The notes under the pieces are model-generated. The model saw only the letters and a program-made list of their open reading frames with translations. It had not been told where the DNA came from and searched no databases. 64,000 nucleotides of DNA from Symbiodinium natans (lineage: Eukaryota; Sar; Dinophyceae; Suessiales; Symbiodiniaceae), in assembly GCA_905221605.1 (NCBI GenBank), contig CAJNDS010002774.1:218653-282652 (forward strand). Direction: 5' to 3'. The translations under genes were made by a program, and so were the position numbers. Shown one piece after another: positions 63,073-64,000 of this stretch (position 1 is its first letter; each line of letters begins with the position of its first letter).

Positions 63073-64000
63073 TTTTGGTCTGTCACGGTGTTATCTGCTT
63101 CTAGGGTTTCGGTCTGTCATGGTGTTGTCCGCTTCTAGGGGTTTTAGATTGTCATGGTATTGTCGGCGTCTAGGGGTTTTGGTCTGTCATAGTGTTGTCC
63201 GCTTCTAGGGGTTTTGGTCTGTCACGGTGTTGTCCGCTTCTCGCGGTTTTGGTCTGTCATGGATTTGTCCGCTTCTAGGGGTTTTGGTCTGTCACGGTTT
63301 TGTTCGCTTCTAGGGGTTTTGGTCTATCACGGTTTTGTCCGCTTCGAGGGGCTTTGGTCTGTCACGGTGATGTCCGTTTCTAGGGGTTTGGTCTGTCATG
63401 GTATTGTCCGCTTCTATGGGTTTTGGACTGTCATGGTATTGTCCGCTTCTAGGGATTTTGGTCTGTCACGGTTTTGTCCGCTTGGAGGGGTTTGGTCTGT
63501 CACGGTGTTGTTCGCTTCTAGGACTTTTGGTCTGTCACTGCGTTGTCCACTTCTATGGATTTTTGGTCTGTCATGGTGGTATCCGTTTTCAAGGTTTTCG
63601 TCTGTCATGGTGTTGTCCGCTTCTAGGGGTTTTGGTCTGTCATGGTGTTATCCGCTTCTAGGGGTTTTAGTCTGTCATGGTGTTGTCCTCTTCTAGGGGT
63701 TTGGGGCTGTCACGGTGTTATCCGCTTCTAGGGTTCTTAGTGTGTCATGGTGTTGTCCGCTTCTAGGGGGTTTTGGTCTGTCATGGTGTTGTCCACTTCT
63801 AGGTGTTTTGGTCTGTCGTGGTATTGTCCGCTTCTGGGGGTTGTGGTCTGTCACGGTGTTATCCGCTTCTAGGCTTGTTAGTGTGTCATGGTGTTGTCCA
63901 TTTCTAGGGGTTTTGCTCTGGTACTATATTATCCGCTTCGAGGGGTTTTGGTCTGTCACGGTAGTGTTCGCTTCTAGGGGTTTTGGTCTGTCATAGTATT

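Larger units (their letters stand above)
53323..64000 (+). repeat. 35-bp satellite array, about 300 copies, continues past the right edge
   Basis: Consensus unit, in two halves: TCTAGGGGTTTTGGTCTG and TCACGGTGTTGTCCGCT (35 bases). Units run head to tail from 53323 to 64000 with point variants and few indels, apart from a degraded block (53820-54750) and one 157-bp interruption (62916-63072). Because 35 = 2 mod 3, any frame cycles through all three phases every 105 bases. The 60-160 codon open frames arise wherever the TAG of TCTAGG is mutated, so they are not treated as genes. Plus strand is T/G-rich. Confidence 0.98.

Noticed and set aside
53789-63996. Many 60-160 codon open frames through the satellite (repeating ...ASRGFGLSRCCPLLGVLVCH...)
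   Set aside because: They are forced by the 35-bp period (105-bp cycle = 35 residues) and occur only where the TAG of TCTAGG is mutated. Open frames also appear on the opposite strand in the same places.
53323-64000. CRISPR-like array
   Set aside because: Units are contiguous head-to-tail with no unique spacers, in a eukaryotic context.

Overview
The window looks like nuclear DNA of a dinoflagellate, most likely Symbiodiniaceae or a close relative. Two conserved genes could be assembled exon by exon on protein motifs. Their exons are very short (about 24-90 nt, one of 390 nt). Introns begin with GC about as often as GT, and three begin with GA. Nearly every acceptor is followed by G (AG|G). 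These splice rules are the published hallmark of dinoflagellate genomes. The sparse coding, degenerate TTTAGGG-like tracts, a CDPK, a protein with a W...WCC...GC cysteine motif and an old LINE all fit. No spliced-leader relic was found. There is no bacterial-type operon structure. Layout, left to right. (1) 1-9.6 kb, minus strand: an ABCF2/Arb1-type ABC-F ATPase gene, with NBD1, linker and the start of NBD2; it runs off the left edge. One of its introns (5.02-2.42 kb) holds a separate, intronless, frame-broken coding unit on the same strand. (2) 10.2-16 kb, minus strand: a decayed non-LTR retrotransposon (LINE) whose domain order reads endonuclease - RNase H - reverse transcriptase, next to a fragment of a second LINE. 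(3) 16-24.5 kb: almost no recognisable genes; a diverged ~1 kb duplication, TTTAGGG-like sequence and simple repeats. (4) 24.6-34 kb: a CCCH zinc-finger gene end (plus) and several orphan exon candidates, with a strongly G/T-rich stretch at 30.0-30.85 kb. (5) 34.8-51.7 kb, plus strand: a calcium-dependent protein kinase whose catalytic domain is interrupted by an ~11 kb interval. That interval contains a membrane/cysteine-rich gene (41.0-41.7 kb), a minisatellite and a multi-exon gene (44.9-49.2 kb) for a tandem-repeat protein built from PAGxGFMW...WxQ units that I do not recognise. (6) 52.2-53.3 kb: a compositionally foreign, partly very AT-rich island. (7) 53.3-64.0 kb: a continuous 35-bp satellite of roughly 300 copies that runs off the right edge. 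How the parts relate: the ABC-F and CDPK genes are ordinary single-copy-type host genes. The other genes sit inside or between their long introns, and retroelement and satellite DNA fill the rest. Exon calls rest on motif continuity and splice-phase bookkeeping by eye; no alignment or transcript data were available. Homopolymer-type indels at 53.87-54.74 kb show that part of the assembly may be poorly polished, which also limits how firmly frameshifts can be read as biology.
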